Shown here piece by piece: positions 27,443 through 36,205 of a stretch of 64,000 nt of DNA. Each line of letters starts with the position of its first letter. The first letter of the stretch is position 1. The stretch is from an uncultured Thermoguttaceae bacterium (lineage in GTDB: Bacteria; Planctomycetota; Planctomycetia; Pirellulales; Thermoguttaceae): assembly GCA_937951625.1 (NCBI GenBank), contig CALFBP010000034.1, forward strand, positions 1 to 64,000. Reading direction: 5' to 3'. Below the pieces are notes generated by a model. The model ran no database searches. It was given only the letters and a program-made list of their open reading frames with translations, and was not told the DNA's origin. The translations under genes and the position numbers were made by a program.

Positions 27443-28564
27443 TCAGGGCCAATCGTACACGCGGTAACTCTTAATCCGCAGGGCGCCACCCTTTTCCAGA
27501 GCACCCCGAGAAAGCTGATTCGATTCGGCGACCCACGAGTATTCTGCCTCTTCCATGCCCCATTCCAGGGCCTTGGGAACCAAGGCCCTGAGGAGTACCA
27601 GGCCAACGCCCATCAAGCGGTATTCAGGCACGACGTATACCGCCGCCACGCGGACTTTCTTGATCGCCCGCTTGTTCCACAACAAGCGGACAAAGCCCCA
27701 GGGAAACAAGCGGCCATTGATTTGGCGGAGACGGACGTTGTAGTCGGGCAGGGCGAGGACCACGCCCACCAGACGACCGTCGATCTCGGCCCCGACCGCC
27801 AGCTCGGGCACGATCAGCCAGCGCAAGCCTTTGGCGATGTGTTGGACTTCGCGGTGGGTCATGGGAACGAAGCCCCAATGGTCGGGCAAGGCCCGATTGT
27901 AGATCGAAACGAAGTCCTCCACGTCCTGACGAAATCGCTTGCGCTGGAGCGTGCGGAGGCGAATGTCGTAGCGGGCGACGATTTGTTCGGCGATCGGTTG
28001 AAAACGGGCTGTACTCTCTGGCAGTTGACGACGATGGCCGTAATAGGCGTAGAGGTCTTGGGCCTTGCGGAAGCCCCAGGTTTCGACCAGCCGTGGGTAG
28101 TAGGGGGGGTTATAGGGCATCAGGAACGTGGGCGGGGAATCGAACCCCTCGATGAGCAACCCCATCCCGTAGTGCAAGGCCGGATTCATCGGCCCACGAA
28201 GCTGATGGATGCCTTGAGCCGAGAACCAATCGCGGACCGCATCCAGCAGGGCCGAGGCCGCCTCCTGATCGTCCGCGCATTCGAAAAACCCCCAAAACCC
28301 CCGCCGTTCCTTGAAATGCTCGTTGTGATGATAATTCAGAATCGCAGCGATCCGCCCGATGGCTTTCCCGTCGCGGTAGGCCAAAAAGGCCTGCGCCTGG
28401 TTCCGCTCGTAAAACGGATGGGGACGAAAGCCGATCAGCTCTTCCTGGTCCCATTTCAAGGGCGGGACCCAATTCGGGTCGCCTCGATAGAGCGTCCAGG
28501 GCAGGTCGATGAACCGCTTCTTCTCGCGTGCGCTAGAAACCGGTTCAACCGAAAGAGTGGACAT
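27443..28564 (-). CDS. GNAT-like N-acetyltransferase family protein
   Basis: Protein of 373 aa. It has an N-terminal part (MSTLSVEPVSSAREKKRFID and PWTLYRGDPNWVPPL) typical of a family of long GNAT-related proteins. The C-terminal half holds an acetyl-CoA-binding-like motif, VYVVPEYRLMGVGLVLLRAL, and ends SYRVYDWP. No substrate is obvious; GNAT enzymes transfer acetyl groups to amines. It is co-directional with PII, with overlapping stop and alternative start (TGATG). Whether PII is functionally tied to this enzyme is unknown. Confidence 0.75.
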   Translation of the reverse strand: MSTLSVEPVSSAREKKRFIDLPWTLYRGDPNWVPPLKWDQEELIGFRPHPFYERNQAQAFLAYRDGKAIGRIAAILNYHHNEHFKERRGFWGFFECADDQEAASALLDAVRDWFSAQGIHQLRGPMNPALHYGMGLLIEGFDSPPTFLMPYNPPYYPRLVETWGFRKAQDLYAYYGHRRQLPESTARFQPIAEQIVARYDIRLRTLQRKRFRQDVEDFVSIYNRALPDHWGFVPMTHREVQHIAKGLRWLIVPELAVGAEIDGRLVGVVLALPDYNVRLRQINGRLFPWGFVRLLWNKRAIKKVRVAAVYVVPEYRLMGVGLVLLRALVPKALEWGMEEAEYSWVAESNQLSRGALEKGGALRIKSYRVYDWP

Positions 28565-28694
28565 ATCGCAACGCGTCGTTCTCAGCCGGTGCCGGCAGTC
28601 CCAAAAATCCTTGCGGCAACGATCGAGTGCGTGGTTTCTCGCACCGCATTGGTGGCCTTACGAAAACCGTTACTTTACCGTCGGCAACCCCCCC

Positions 28695-28724
28695 TTGTCG
28701 AGGCCAACGCCGCTCTGATATATT
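28695..28724 (+). promoter_or_regulatory. Promoter of the 29-aa basic protein gene
   Basis: TTGTCG (28695-28700) and TATATT (28719-28724) are separated by 18 nt. The predicted start is near 28731, about 50 nt before the GTG at 28780. Confidence 0.5.
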
Positions 28725-28779
28725 CGGGTCGTGCGATCCATTTCAGTATCTCGAAGTTCGAAGTGCTACGAGGGAAATT

Positions 28780-28869
28780 GTGGGGGTCAAGAAAACAGGA
28801 AAAGGCCGGCGCAAGCTGGGCCGCAAGAAGCGGCGGATGCGGTCCAGAATTCGGCATCGCAAGGGCTAA
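28780..28869 (+). CDS. 29-aa Lys/Arg-rich basic protein, possibly a ribosome-associated (AURKAIP1/COX24-like) protein
   Basis: A short gene: GTG start at 28780, with GAGGG 5 nt upstream, and a stop at 28867. The product is dominated by Lys and Arg (KKTGKGRRKLGRKKRRMRS, then RIRHRKG). The size and the RRKLxRKKRRMR pattern resemble the small AURKAIP1/COX24 (bacterial mS38-like) proteins annotated in planctomycetes, but the match is by eye. It has its own promoter-like and terminator-like elements on either side, which argues it is a real gene and not chance. A ribosomal or rRNA-binding role is inference. Confidence 0.6.
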   Translation: MGVKKTGKGRRKLGRKKRRMRSRIRHRKG

Positions 28870-29196
28870 ACGTCGATTTTAAGATTCTTCAGAGCGCGAC
28901 TTCGCAGGCGGAACGTGGGCAGGCGGATCGCCTGCCCTTTCCGGTTAGTGGAACGGGGTTCGCCATGCTCCGTGGGGATTGGGTGGTGAGTGTGCAAGGC
29001 CCACGGCGAGGTCCGCGGGATGCCGACCCGGGATGGCTCCCAATCGCCGCGAAGCGTCAGCGGCAAAGGCTAGGGGCATCCGCGTGCAAATCAGAGGATA
29101 GACCGCGCGGCAATCGTGTCCGGGCTGTCCAGTCGTGGGGATGCGCTTGGGATCGGCTGTCTGCTCGAGAACGCGGGGTGCCCGGCCTACGTTCCC
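28870..29196. other. 327-bp intergenic region with a terminator-like hairpin
   Basis: It lies between the 29-aa gene and the 3' end of the P-loop gene, which converge. Only the hairpin at 28917-28940 stands out; the rest has no recognised RNA, repeat or coding signal. Confidence 0.5.
28917..28940 (+). terminator. Terminator-like hairpin after the small basic protein gene
   Basis: GGGCAGGCG (28917-28925) pairs perfectly with CGCCTGCCC (28929-28937) around a GAT loop, followed by TTT. Located 47 nt after the stop codon. The T run is short. Confidence 0.55.
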
Positions 29197-29844
29197 TCAC
29201 ACGATGAAGCTCGAGTTCGGACCTCCGCCGAAATTGGCTTCGGTCTGTTCCTTCTCGTTAGCACGCTGCTCGTACCAGTCGTACAGTTCAAACAGCAGCT
29301 CGCGGAGATTGCCTTGATGACGCAAGAAGCAACCTTCGAGGTTTGCCTCTTCTATGAGAGCGGGCTGGTCGCGGAGGAGATATCGCACGATGGTTTGGGC
29401 CAAGCCGGGGGTCGGCGTCGTGCGGTATAGCATCGGCAAGCCGGTCTCTCGATGCGAGGTGACGAGCAGTCCGCAGCCTCGTCGGCGACAAAACCGCTTG
29501 AGGCCGATGCGGCTTAACCAACAAAGCTGCTCATAACCGTCGACGATCACGACGGAGGGGCTTTTTCGGTCGATCTCCTCCTCCAAGTTAATCGGAAGTC
29601 GCCGCTGACCGTCATGCAGCTCAATCAACACGGTATGGCGGCCGGCGCGGTTCAATTCGGGGATCAACGCGTGGAGCAGGGTGGACTTGCCGCTGCCATG
29701 GGGGCCGACGATCTCGCCCCACCAATGATTCGAACGAAGCCGCTCGATGAGCTGTGTGGCATCGTGCCCGGGCGGGAAAAAGAAGGGGATAGCGCCCGGA
29801 TGCGTGTGGCGCGTGGAAAAAGGGTTTTTCAAGGGATTGGCCAC
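29197..29844 (-). CDS. Small P-loop ATPase (AAA-like)
   Basis: Protein of 215 aa from the GTG at 29844. Walker A is GPHGSGKSTLL and a Walker B-like strand is SPSVVIVDGYEQL. The C-terminus (GCFLRHQGNLRELLFELYDWYEQ) is helical. The frame is open upstream to 30225 but overlaps the previous gene and looks non-coding; the GTG has only a weak SD. It lies in a minus-strand cluster with an arrestin-like protein and a DUF3592 membrane protein, and may act with them. Function unknown. Confidence 0.7.
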   Translation of the reverse strand: MANPLKNPFSTRHTHPGAIPFFFPPGHDATQLIERLRSNHWWGEIVGPHGSGKSTLLHALIPELNRAGRHTVLIELHDGQRRLPINLEEEIDRKSPSVVIVDGYEQLCWLSRIGLKRFCRRRGCGLLVTSHRETGLPMLYRTTPTPGLAQTIVRYLLRDQPALIEEANLEGCFLRHQGNLRELLFELYDWYEQRANEKEQTEANFGGGPNSSFIV

Positions 29845-29978
29845 TCTGCAAAGGGAGTGTGGAGATCTGGGGCTATGGGGGCGGAATCCGCTTGCGGCGG
29901 CCCTCGACCCCGTTGCGGTCCGGACAATGACGAAACCGCTCTCCTGCGGCGCGGGAACAGCACGGCCCGGGCCTCGCT

Positions 29979-30437
29979 TCACGCCACGACCGCTTTGGCG
30001 GGCACTGACTCGCGACGCCCGTTGAGACGCAGGGCTTCGGCCATCGAGGGCCGGGCGGCGGGCACGTCGCCAAGCCGGAACGCTAATTCGCCCATCACCT
30101 CGCGGCCGCGCGTCAGAAATACCCGCACCCGCACACACCAGCGAATCTTGACGAGCACTCCGCGATAACTCAAGGGACTCTGGGGGAGGATCGTGCTGAA
30201 GCGTCCCGAGCGGCAGGTTTCCCATCCGTCGCCGCTATCCGCCGATCGCCGCCAGAACTCGTGGACTGCCAGGTCTTCGTCGCCTTTGCCTTCGGTATAC
30301 CAAAGCACCGAGACCTCTACGGCCTTGATCTCGTTGGCCGGGACGGATTCGATGCGATATTCGCCGGAAAGCGTGTCGCCGGGCCGGTAGGTCCCGCCGT
30401 TCCCATCGAACCGGATGCGAACTAAAGGGCCGTTCAT
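29979..30437 (-). CDS. Arrestin-like fold protein, function unknown
   Basis: Protein of 152 aa. Patterns such as YRPGDTLSGEYRIE and KAVEVSVLWYTEGKG, with EDLAVHEFW, suggest a beta-sandwich of arrestin or sporulation-Spo0M type. It has no signal peptide or membrane segment. Its start overlaps the stop of the upstream DUF3592 gene by 4 nt (ATGA), so translation is likely coupled. The upstream protein's C-terminal half has a similar fold pattern, so the two may form a complex. Confidence 0.65.
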   Translation of the reverse strand: MNGPLVRIRFDGNGGTYRPGDTLSGEYRIESVPANEIKAVEVSVLWYTEGKGDEDLAVHEFWRRSADSGDGWETCRSGRFSTILPQSPLSYRGVLVKIRWCVRVRVFLTRGREVMGELAFRLGDVPAARPSMAEALRLNGRRESVPAKAVVA

Positions 30438-31792
30438 CGCTTGATTTTTCCGTTGCTGCCGTTGGGCGGGGGGTACACGATTACGGGAAAGGAGCGAGTA
30501 AAGCTCGGCCAGCCGTCCACCTCGCCCTTGACCAGGATCTTCCAGCCGATTTCATTGTGTTCCGACTTGAACGAGTGCATCGCTCCGGTGGGCACCTCGA
30601 CAAGACAACGGGCCTCGAAGGGCACGCCGTGCCGCACGTCGAAGTGCTCGCGGCGATACACCGGCTGTTCCAAAACGCGAAGGCTCTCGCGCCGCGTGTT
30701 CGTCCCCTGACGGAACGTGGCCTGCTCCTCGCAGGCGAGGACCACTTCCAGGGACTTGACGCGAAGACGCCCTGTCTGCGAAACAAACAATTCGTAATGA
30801 TTCCCGGGGTACAGCGGTTGCTCGGAAATCTCCACCAGGGTGGGGCCAATGGCCGTGGCCACCAACACATAGCGGAGAAAATACACAATGATGCCTCCGC
30901 CCACAATCAGAAAGGGGATCAACAGCACCGTCAGCAGCCAATCCGGTCGTCCTTCGAGGAAGCCGCTGATCGCCACACAGGCGAACAAGGCCACGATCCC
31001 ATTCCACCCCAAACAGGCCGCAGCCCCTCCGAATAGTTTCCAGCCCGAGGCCGTCACGCTCGGGAGGCGGTAGGCGAGGGTCGTGCCTGGGCTGTCGGTG
31101 ACGCTGGCCGGTTTGGGGACATAGGGGAAGTGGGGGATTACGGGTCGCGTAGGATCGAACGGGGCAGCGCTCGCCGCACGTTGCGCTAAGACCGCACAAC
31201 GCTCCGCCGACTTGCCCCACGTCATCAAACTGTGAACTACCCCCCCGAGGCCAATCAAAATGAAGGAGCCGGGAATCGCCAGCGTCAGCCACGACCACCA
31301 ACTATAGGTTTGTACCAAAACGGCGACGCTTGGATCGGCCGGGTCGTACCAACACGTGTACTGCTCGCCTGGCTCCAGCGTTTGCAAGATTTTTTCCACT
31401 TCGGCCCGGCTCGCCGTGTAACGGCCGCGAAGCGAATACGTCCACGTGACGTAGGTCTCACCGTTGACCTCGTATTGAATTCGGGCTTCCGGGCGGTAGA
31501 GGGCACCGTCCGTACCCTCCTGTTTGGCCAAACGCGTTTGAAGCACAACACACGTGTGTTCGACAAACTGGTGATTGACCCGCCATTCGGGAATCACCAC
31601 CGTGAGCAACACGATCACCAAGGCGACAGCCCCGGCGACGAGCGCCGCCGCCGACAGCGCGCACTCGATCGCTTTGCCCCAGACTTTGGAGCCAGTGGAC
31701 CGATTGCCTCGCTTCTTGGGTACAATGCGAAAGTTACGCGCCAAGGAGGTTCTCCCGCCACGGCAACCTCGCCGCGGCTTGTGCATCGTCAT
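30434..31792 (-). CDS. DUF3592-type membrane protein with arrestin-like C-terminal domain
   Basis: Protein of 452 aa. The N-terminal ~45 residues are basic and Arg/Gly-rich. Four hydrophobic segments follow (ALSAAALVAGAVALVIVLLT; SWLTLAIPGSFILIGLGG; LGWNGIVALFACVAISGF; LLTVLLIPFLIVGGGIIVYF). The loop between the first two contains the DUF3592 pattern (CVVLQTRLA, RPEARIQYEVNGETY, YTCWYDPADPSVAVL). The C-terminal ~130 residues (PLYPGNHYELFVSQTGRLRV and AMHSFKSEHNEIGWKI) resemble an arrestin-like sandwich. Function unknown. The gene is first in a three-gene minus-strand cluster. The start is uncertain; an in-frame ATG two codons in is equally possible. Confidence 0.72.
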   Translation of the reverse strand: MTMHKPRRGCRGGRTSLARNFRIVPKKRGNRSTGSKVWGKAIECALSAAALVAGAVALVIVLLTVVIPEWRVNHQFVEHTCVVLQTRLAKQEGTDGALYRPEARIQYEVNGETYVTWTYSLRGRYTASRAEVEKILQTLEPGEQYTCWYDPADPSVAVLVQTYSWWSWLTLAIPGSFILIGLGGVVHSLMTWGKSAERCAVLAQRAASAAPFDPTRPVIPHFPYVPKPASVTDSPGTTLAYRLPSVTASGWKLFGGAAACLGWNGIVALFACVAISGFLEGRPDWLLTVLLIPFLIVGGGIIVYFLRYVLVATAIGPTLVEISEQPLYPGNHYELFVSQTGRLRVKSLEVVLACEEQATFRQGTNTRRESLRVLEQPVYRREHFDVRHGVPFEARCLVEVPTGAMHSFKSEHNEIGWKILVKGEVDGWPSFTRSFPVIVYPPPNGSNGKIKR

Positions 31793-31843
31793 GTGACGAA
31801 TTTGGCCCGCCGGAATCGAGGCATCGCGCTCGATCGCTTCGAT

Positions 31844-32134
31844 TCAAGCGCATCGAACGCGTTCCGGCTGAGGAGATTGGCTATTTTTCCGCTCGAATCC
31901 GATGGCCTCTAAGGCTTTAAAAACCTCTTCCAGCGTTTTCTCGCCAAAGTTGGAAATGCTCAAAAGCTCTTGCGGCGAGCTGTTGAGAAGGTCTTCCACC
32001 GTAAATATCCCGCGTTCTTCCAAACAGTTTGTCGTGCGAACCGACAGCCCGATCTCCGCGGTGCTCATCTCCAGCTTACGTCGCAGCTCCTTGGCCTCCT
32101 TGTCCACGTTGTTCAGCGGAATCCGAGTTCCCAT
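31844..32134 (-). CDS. Free-standing RNA polymerase alpha C-terminal-like domain protein
   Basis: Protein of 96 aa. Residues ~33-85 match alpha-CTD (LSVRTTNCLEERGIFTVEDL and SISNFGEKTLEEVFKALEAIG). The DNA-contact positions of E. coli alpha (Arg265, Asn268, Gly296, Lys298) are kept as VR, TN, FGEK. The N-terminal helix (NVDKEAKELRRKLEM) could mediate dimerisation. There is no alpha N-terminal domain, so it cannot assemble RNA polymerase by itself. The ATG at 32134 is favoured because GGGAGGG lies about 6 nt upstream; an ATG at 32140 sits right against the SD. It may compete with or support RNAP at UP elements; that is inference. Such stand-alone copies occur in planctomycetes. Confidence 0.85.
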   Translation of the reverse strand: MGTRIPLNNVDKEAKELRRKLEMSTAEIGLSVRTTNCLEERGIFTVEDLLNSSPQELLSISNFGEKTLEEVFKALEAIGFERKNSQSPQPERVRCA

Positions 32135-32236
32135 GGGCATCCCTCCCAAGCCAATCCATTTGGTTCCAAAGCGACCACCCGATCCGAAACCGATCAGGCT
32201 GATCGAAGGCGGATCCACTCCACCGTCGAACCCCCG

Positions 32237-32245
32237 AGTATACCA
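32237..32245 (-). promoter_or_regulatory. Extended -10 promoter for the alpha-CTD protein gene
   Basis: On the minus strand the sequence reads TGG then TATACT, an extended -10 element (TGnTATAAT). No clear -35 is present. The 5' leader would be about 95 nt. Confidence 0.45.
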
Positions 32246-32462
32246 ATTTTCAAACTCTTGCCTAGCATTCCAGTGGGGGATGCCCAGCAAGCGACAGGGT
32301 GGTATTCGAGAATGGTCATCAATGAAACGCTACCATGCACTTGCCCGCGTCCTAGTTTCCGGCCGCAGAGAATCTGACAGGAAACCAAACGGCGATTTCC
32401 TACATTGCTCACTACCTCCCATAGGTGGCAAGGCGACTTCCATTCCTCCTCGTGGATACCCT

Positions 32463-32471
32463 TGATAGAAT
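32463..32471 (+). promoter_or_regulatory. Extended -10 promoter candidate for the UvrD gene
   Basis: TGA followed by TAGAAT gives an extended -10 element. The -35 region is poor. The start codon is about 90 nt downstream. Confidence 0.4.
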
Positions 32472-32563
32472 CAGTACGCAATTCGGTCGGTTTTTACTAC
32501 GTGCCCGGTTGCCTGTGAGGTTTTTCTGACGATCCCCGGTCCCCTCATACTGGAGATCCTCCC

Positions 32564-34822
32564 TTGGACCCTTTGCTGGATGGTTTGACCGAAGCGCAAC
32601 GTGTTGCAGTACAACATGTTGAAGGTCCGTTGTTGGTTCTAGCGGGTCCAGGTAGCGGGAAGACGCGGGTGGTGACGCATCGCATCGCCCACCTCCTTCG
32701 AATGGGGGTGCCTTGCGACCAGATCTTGGCTTTAACATTCACCAACAAGGCGGCCGAGACGATGCGGCTTCGCCTTGAGCGACTAGCCCCTGGGCAGAGG
32801 GTCTGGGTGGGCACCTTTCATCGCTTTTGCGCTCGGCTGTTGAGGAAGTACGGCCGTTTCGTGGGCCTTGGGGAAAACTACACGATTTATGACACCGAAG
32901 ACAGCGGTAAGGTCCTCCGACACGTGTTGAGCAGCCTTCAGGTGGACCTCGCGCAGTATCCCCCCCAGGCCGTCGCCGCAGCCATTAGTTGGGCCAAGAG
33001 CCGGGTCATTCGGCCCGAGCAATACGAACCGCGTCCCGGCCACCTCTTGGGTATGATCGTCAAACGGGCCTACGCGGCTTACCAAGCTCACCTGGCCAGT
33101 GCCAACGCCGCCGATTTCGACGATCTATTGCTCCACGTCGTCACCTTGTTGCAAGAGAACCCCGAGATTCGTCGAAGGCTCGACGCGCAGTATCGCTTCA
33201 TCCTGGTCGACGAGTACCAGGACACGAACCTTGCCCAATACGTTCTCAGTCGAGCGCTGTCGATCAACCACCCAAACCTCGCGGTGACTGGCGATCCCGA
33301 CCAGTCGATCTACGGTTGGCGCGGCGCGAACCTGAATAACATTCTCGAGTTCGAGCGGGATTTTCCCGACGTTCGGGTCGTGCGCTTGGAGCAGAATTAC
33401 CGCAGCACCCAACGCATCTTGCGCGTGGCCTCGCAGTTGATCCGCAACAACGTCCGGCGAAAACAGAAGGAATTGTTCACAGAAAATGGCGAAGGCGTGC
33501 CCGTGCGGTGCGTGACCTATGCCACGCAGCGGGACGAGGCCGTGGGCATCGCCGCCCGAATCGCCGCCGAAATCGCCGCTGGAAAACGTCGGGCCCGAGA
33601 TTATGCAGTGTTCTATCGGGTCAACGCCTTGTCGCGGGCGTTTGAACTGGCACTATATGAACACGGCGTGCCCTACCAACTCGTCAATGGCGTAGAGTTT
33701 TTCCAACGCAAAGAGATCAAGGACGTCTTGGCATATGTGCGTTTGGTCAACAATCCGCGGGACGATTTGGCATTGCTCCGCGCGATCCAGTCGCCGCCGC
33801 GGGGCATCGGCAAAGCCACCTTGGACCGGTTGGCCGCGTTCGCTGCGCAACGGGGTGTCGGGATGCTCGAGGCGGCTCGCTTGAGCCGCGAGTGTCCCGG
33901 ACTCGGAAAAAAGCCCGCGGCCAAACTGCTCGAATTCGTCGGCTTGATGGATCGGTTTAGTTCGGCGGCAGGGGCGTCGGTCGAAGAGCTGTTGGGACTC
34001 GTGTTGGCCGAGTCGGGCTATAAGGCCCAATTCGAAGCTTCTTCGAGCGAAGAAGATCAGCAACGTCTGGCGAACATCGAGGAATTGCTCACCGTGGCCC
34101 GTGAGTTCGACGAACGCCATGCCGGGTCAGGCACGCTCGATGCGTTCCTGGAAGAGACCAGCCTCGTGGCCGACACCGATGGCTACGAGGCGGACAACGA
34201 TCGAGTCGCGCTGATGACGCTCCACGCCTCCAAGGGCTTGGAGTTTCCCGTCGTGTTTCTCGTGGCCGTTGAAGAGGGACTTTTGCCCCACGAGCGGAGC
34301 CGCGACCAGCCGGAGGAACTCGAGGAAGAGCGGCGGTTGATGTTCGTGGGCATCACCCGGGCCCAGGAGGAGCTTCAGATCAGCCGGGCAGTGTACCGCG
34401 ATTTTCGCGGTCAGCGGAAATTGGCGATTCCCAGCCGGTTCCTCATGGAGTTGCCGCGCGACGAAATGGAGATCGTCGAGCGAGAGGAGGACATGGTTGC
34501 ACGTTTTTCGCCTCCGCCTGTGGAGCGGCCGGCAGGGCTGCCGCGAGGTGTTGTCGGCTCGGCCGGGCGAACTATCAGCGGTCCGGCCTTGATGACCGCC
34601 GCGGAGATCGCCAACGGTGGCGAGCTGCCGCCGGTGGACCCTGAGGAATTCGTCAGGGGCCAGACCGTGCGGCATCCGCAATACGGCCTGGGCCGGATCG
34701 TGGCCTTGAGCGGCTCCGGCGCGGACCGCGTGGCCATCGTGGACTTTGTTGCCCCGCTGCGTCAAGAGAAGTTTGTGTTGAGCCAGTCTCCTTTGCGACC
34801 TGTGCTGCGTTTTCGCTCCTAA
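32564..34822 (+). CDS. UvrD/PcrA/Rep-type 3'-5' DNA helicase
   Basis: Protein of 752 aa. It is an SF1A helicase for DNA repair and replication. All helicase motifs are visible: Walker A AGPGSGKT, motif II DEYQDTN, TGDPDQSIYGWRGA, LEQNYRST, MTLHASKGLEFPVVFL and FVGITRAQEEL. The C-terminus ends with a Tudor-like domain (VRGQTVRHPQYGLGRIVAL), a PcrA-type feature. The start is TTG at 32564 with GGAG 8 nt upstream, and no in-frame ATG exists near the conserved N-terminus. The gene is alone, not part of the neighbouring Tad operon. Confidence 0.94.
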   Translation: MDPLLDGLTEAQRVAVQHVEGPLLVLAGPGSGKTRVVTHRIAHLLRMGVPCDQILALTFTNKAAETMRLRLERLAPGQRVWVGTFHRFCARLLRKYGRFVGLGENYTIYDTEDSGKVLRHVLSSLQVDLAQYPPQAVAAAISWAKSRVIRPEQYEPRPGHLLGMIVKRAYAAYQAHLASANAADFDDLLLHVVTLLQENPEIRRRLDAQYRFILVDEYQDTNLAQYVLSRALSINHPNLAVTGDPDQSIYGWRGANLNNILEFERDFPDVRVVRLEQNYRSTQRILRVASQLIRNNVRRKQKELFTENGEGVPVRCVTYATQRDEAVGIAARIAAEIAAGKRRARDYAVFYRVNALSRAFELALYEHGVPYQLVNGVEFFQRKEIKDVLAYVRLVNNPRDDLALLRAIQSPPRGIGKATLDRLAAFAAQRGVGMLEAARLSRECPGLGKKPAAKLLEFVGLMDRFSSAAGASVEELLGLVLAESGYKAQFEASSSEEDQQRLANIEELLTVAREFDERHAGSGTLDAFLEETSLVADTDGYEADNDRVALMTLHASKGLEFPVVFLVAVEEGLLPHERSRDQPEELEEERRLMFVGITRAQEELQISRAVYRDFRGQRKLAIPSRFLMELPRDEMEIVEREEDMVARFSPPPVERPAGLPRGVVGSAGRTISGPALMTAAEIANGGELPPVDPEEFVRGQTVRHPQYGLGRIVALSGSGADRVAIVDFVAPLRQEKFVLSQSPLRPVLRFRS

Positions 34823-34982
34823 CCGTTACCAGGCGGGGAGGTGGCTTATTTTTGGACCGTCTTCTGTCCGTGAAGTGTGGCTGTCCCCCTCGAATCCCAA
34901 GGAAAATACCCCGATTTTCACGGCTTTTTGCCAACGAAATCGGGACAGTCTTCGTGAACGGGGACGTTCGCTCGCAAATCCC

Positions 34983-35013
34983 TTGACATATCTACCTTTT
35001 GGGGGGATGATAC
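34983..35013 (+). promoter_or_regulatory. Promoter candidate for the Tad pilus operon
   Basis: A perfect -35 TTGACA (34983-34988) is followed by GATGAT at 17 nt or TGATAC (35008-35013) at 19 nt. The start codon of the first CpaF is about 60 nt downstream. The region 34823-34980 contains partly repeated G/C-rich words (GGGGAC, GGGACAG) of unknown meaning. Confidence 0.5.
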
Positions 35014-35073
35014 AAGGGGAAGAGATCTGTTCCTTGGGTCATTGATCGGCGTGCCCAAGCGCGGAGCCGAATC

Positions 35074-36195
35074 ATGTCGCGGCAGGCGATCTTCGAGGCC
35101 AGCGTGCGGTTCTTCTTGGAGCCGATCGCCGCGCTTTTGGAAGACGACTCAGTGACCGAGATCATGGTCAACGGCCCGGACACGATCTACGTCGAGCGCC
35201 GCGGCCGACTGATTTACACGGGTCTCTCGTTTGCGAGCGAAGACGCTTTACTATCGGCCATCCATAACATTGCCCAATGGGTGGGTCGGGAGATCACCGA
35301 GGAACACCCGGTGCTCGATGCCCGATTGCCCAACGGCTCCCGCGTTCACGCCATCATCCCCCCCAGTGCGCGGACCGGACCGTATCTGACAATCCGCAAG
35401 TTCAGCCGGGAAGCGCTCACGCTGGACGATTTGGTACGTCTGGGCAGCCTTTCGCCCATCGCCAAGGAGTTCTTGGAACTCTGCGTGGTCTTGCGGAAGA
35501 ACATTTTGATTGCCGGGGGCACGGGCACGGGCAAGACCGTTTTGTTGGGCGCCTTGTCGCGGGCCATTCCGGAGGAAGAGCGGATCGTCGTTATCGAGGA
35601 TACCTCCGAATTGCGGCTGATCCAGTCGCACTGCCTGTATCTCGAGGCCCGACACGCTGACGTTCGCGGTCGCGGGGCCCTCAACGTCCGGCAATTGTTC
35701 ATCAATTCGCTCCGCATGAGGCCCGATCGGATCATCGTCGGCGAGGTCCGTTCCGGCGAGGCCCTGGACCTGGTGCAGTCCATGCTCAGCGGTCACGCCG
35801 GCAGCCTGTCGACCATCCACGCCGAAACCGCCCGCGACGCCCTGATCCGCTTGGAGACCTTGGCGTTGATGTCCGATGTGGAGATTCCCGTCTACGTTGC
35901 CCGGGCCCAAGTGGCGGCGGCGATCCATCTTGTGGTGCAGATTGCCAGGTTTTCGGAGGACGGTTCCCGCAAGATCACCCGGATCACCGAGGCCCGCGGA
36001 CTCAACGAAAACAACCAGTATCAATTGACTGATTTGTTCGTCTCGCGTTTGCGGGGCCGGACCCCCGATGGGCGGTTGATCGCCGACTTGGAGCCGACCG
36101 GCGAGTTGCCCAGTTTCGCCAACGACTTGAGCGAGCGGGGCATGGAACATTTGGTGCGGTTAACCGGCCAGTTGTGGTCGAAACAATTGCAATGA
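35074..36195 (+). CDS. cpaF: CpaF/TadA-family pilus assembly ATPase (no FHA domain)
   Basis: Protein of 373 aa. It is a secretion ATPase that powers Tad/type IVb pilus assembly. The Walker A motif GGTGTGKT (Lys154), Asp box VVIEDTSELRL, Walker B MRPDRIIVGEVRSGEALDL and His box STIHAETA are intact. The N-terminal domain (EIMVNGPDTIYVERRG) is short, so there is no extra domain before it. It is the first gene of the locus, ahead of the pilin-like genes. A second, larger CpaF with an FHA domain lies at 42929. Confidence 0.93.
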   Translation: MSRQAIFEASVRFFLEPIAALLEDDSVTEIMVNGPDTIYVERRGRLIYTGLSFASEDALLSAIHNIAQWVGREITEEHPVLDARLPNGSRVHAIIPPSARTGPYLTIRKFSREALTLDDLVRLGSLSPIAKEFLELCVVLRKNILIAGGTGTGKTVLLGALSRAIPEEERIVVIEDTSELRLIQSHCLYLEARHADVRGRGALNVRQLFINSLRMRPDRIIVGEVRSGEALDLVQSMLSGHAGSLSTIHAETARDALIRLETLALMSDVEIPVYVARAQVAAAIHLVVQIARFSEDGSRKITRITEARGLNENNQYQLTDLFVSRLRGRTPDGRLIADLEPTGELPSFANDLSERGMEHLVRLTGQLWSKQLQ

Positions 36196-36205
36196 GCGGC
36201 GGCGT

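Larger units (their letters stand above)
32135..32563. other. 429-bp divergent promoter region
   Basis: The alpha-CTD gene (minus) and the UvrD gene (plus) start on either side. Extended -10 elements on each strand are listed separately. Otherwise I see no gene or RNA. Confidence 0.5.
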
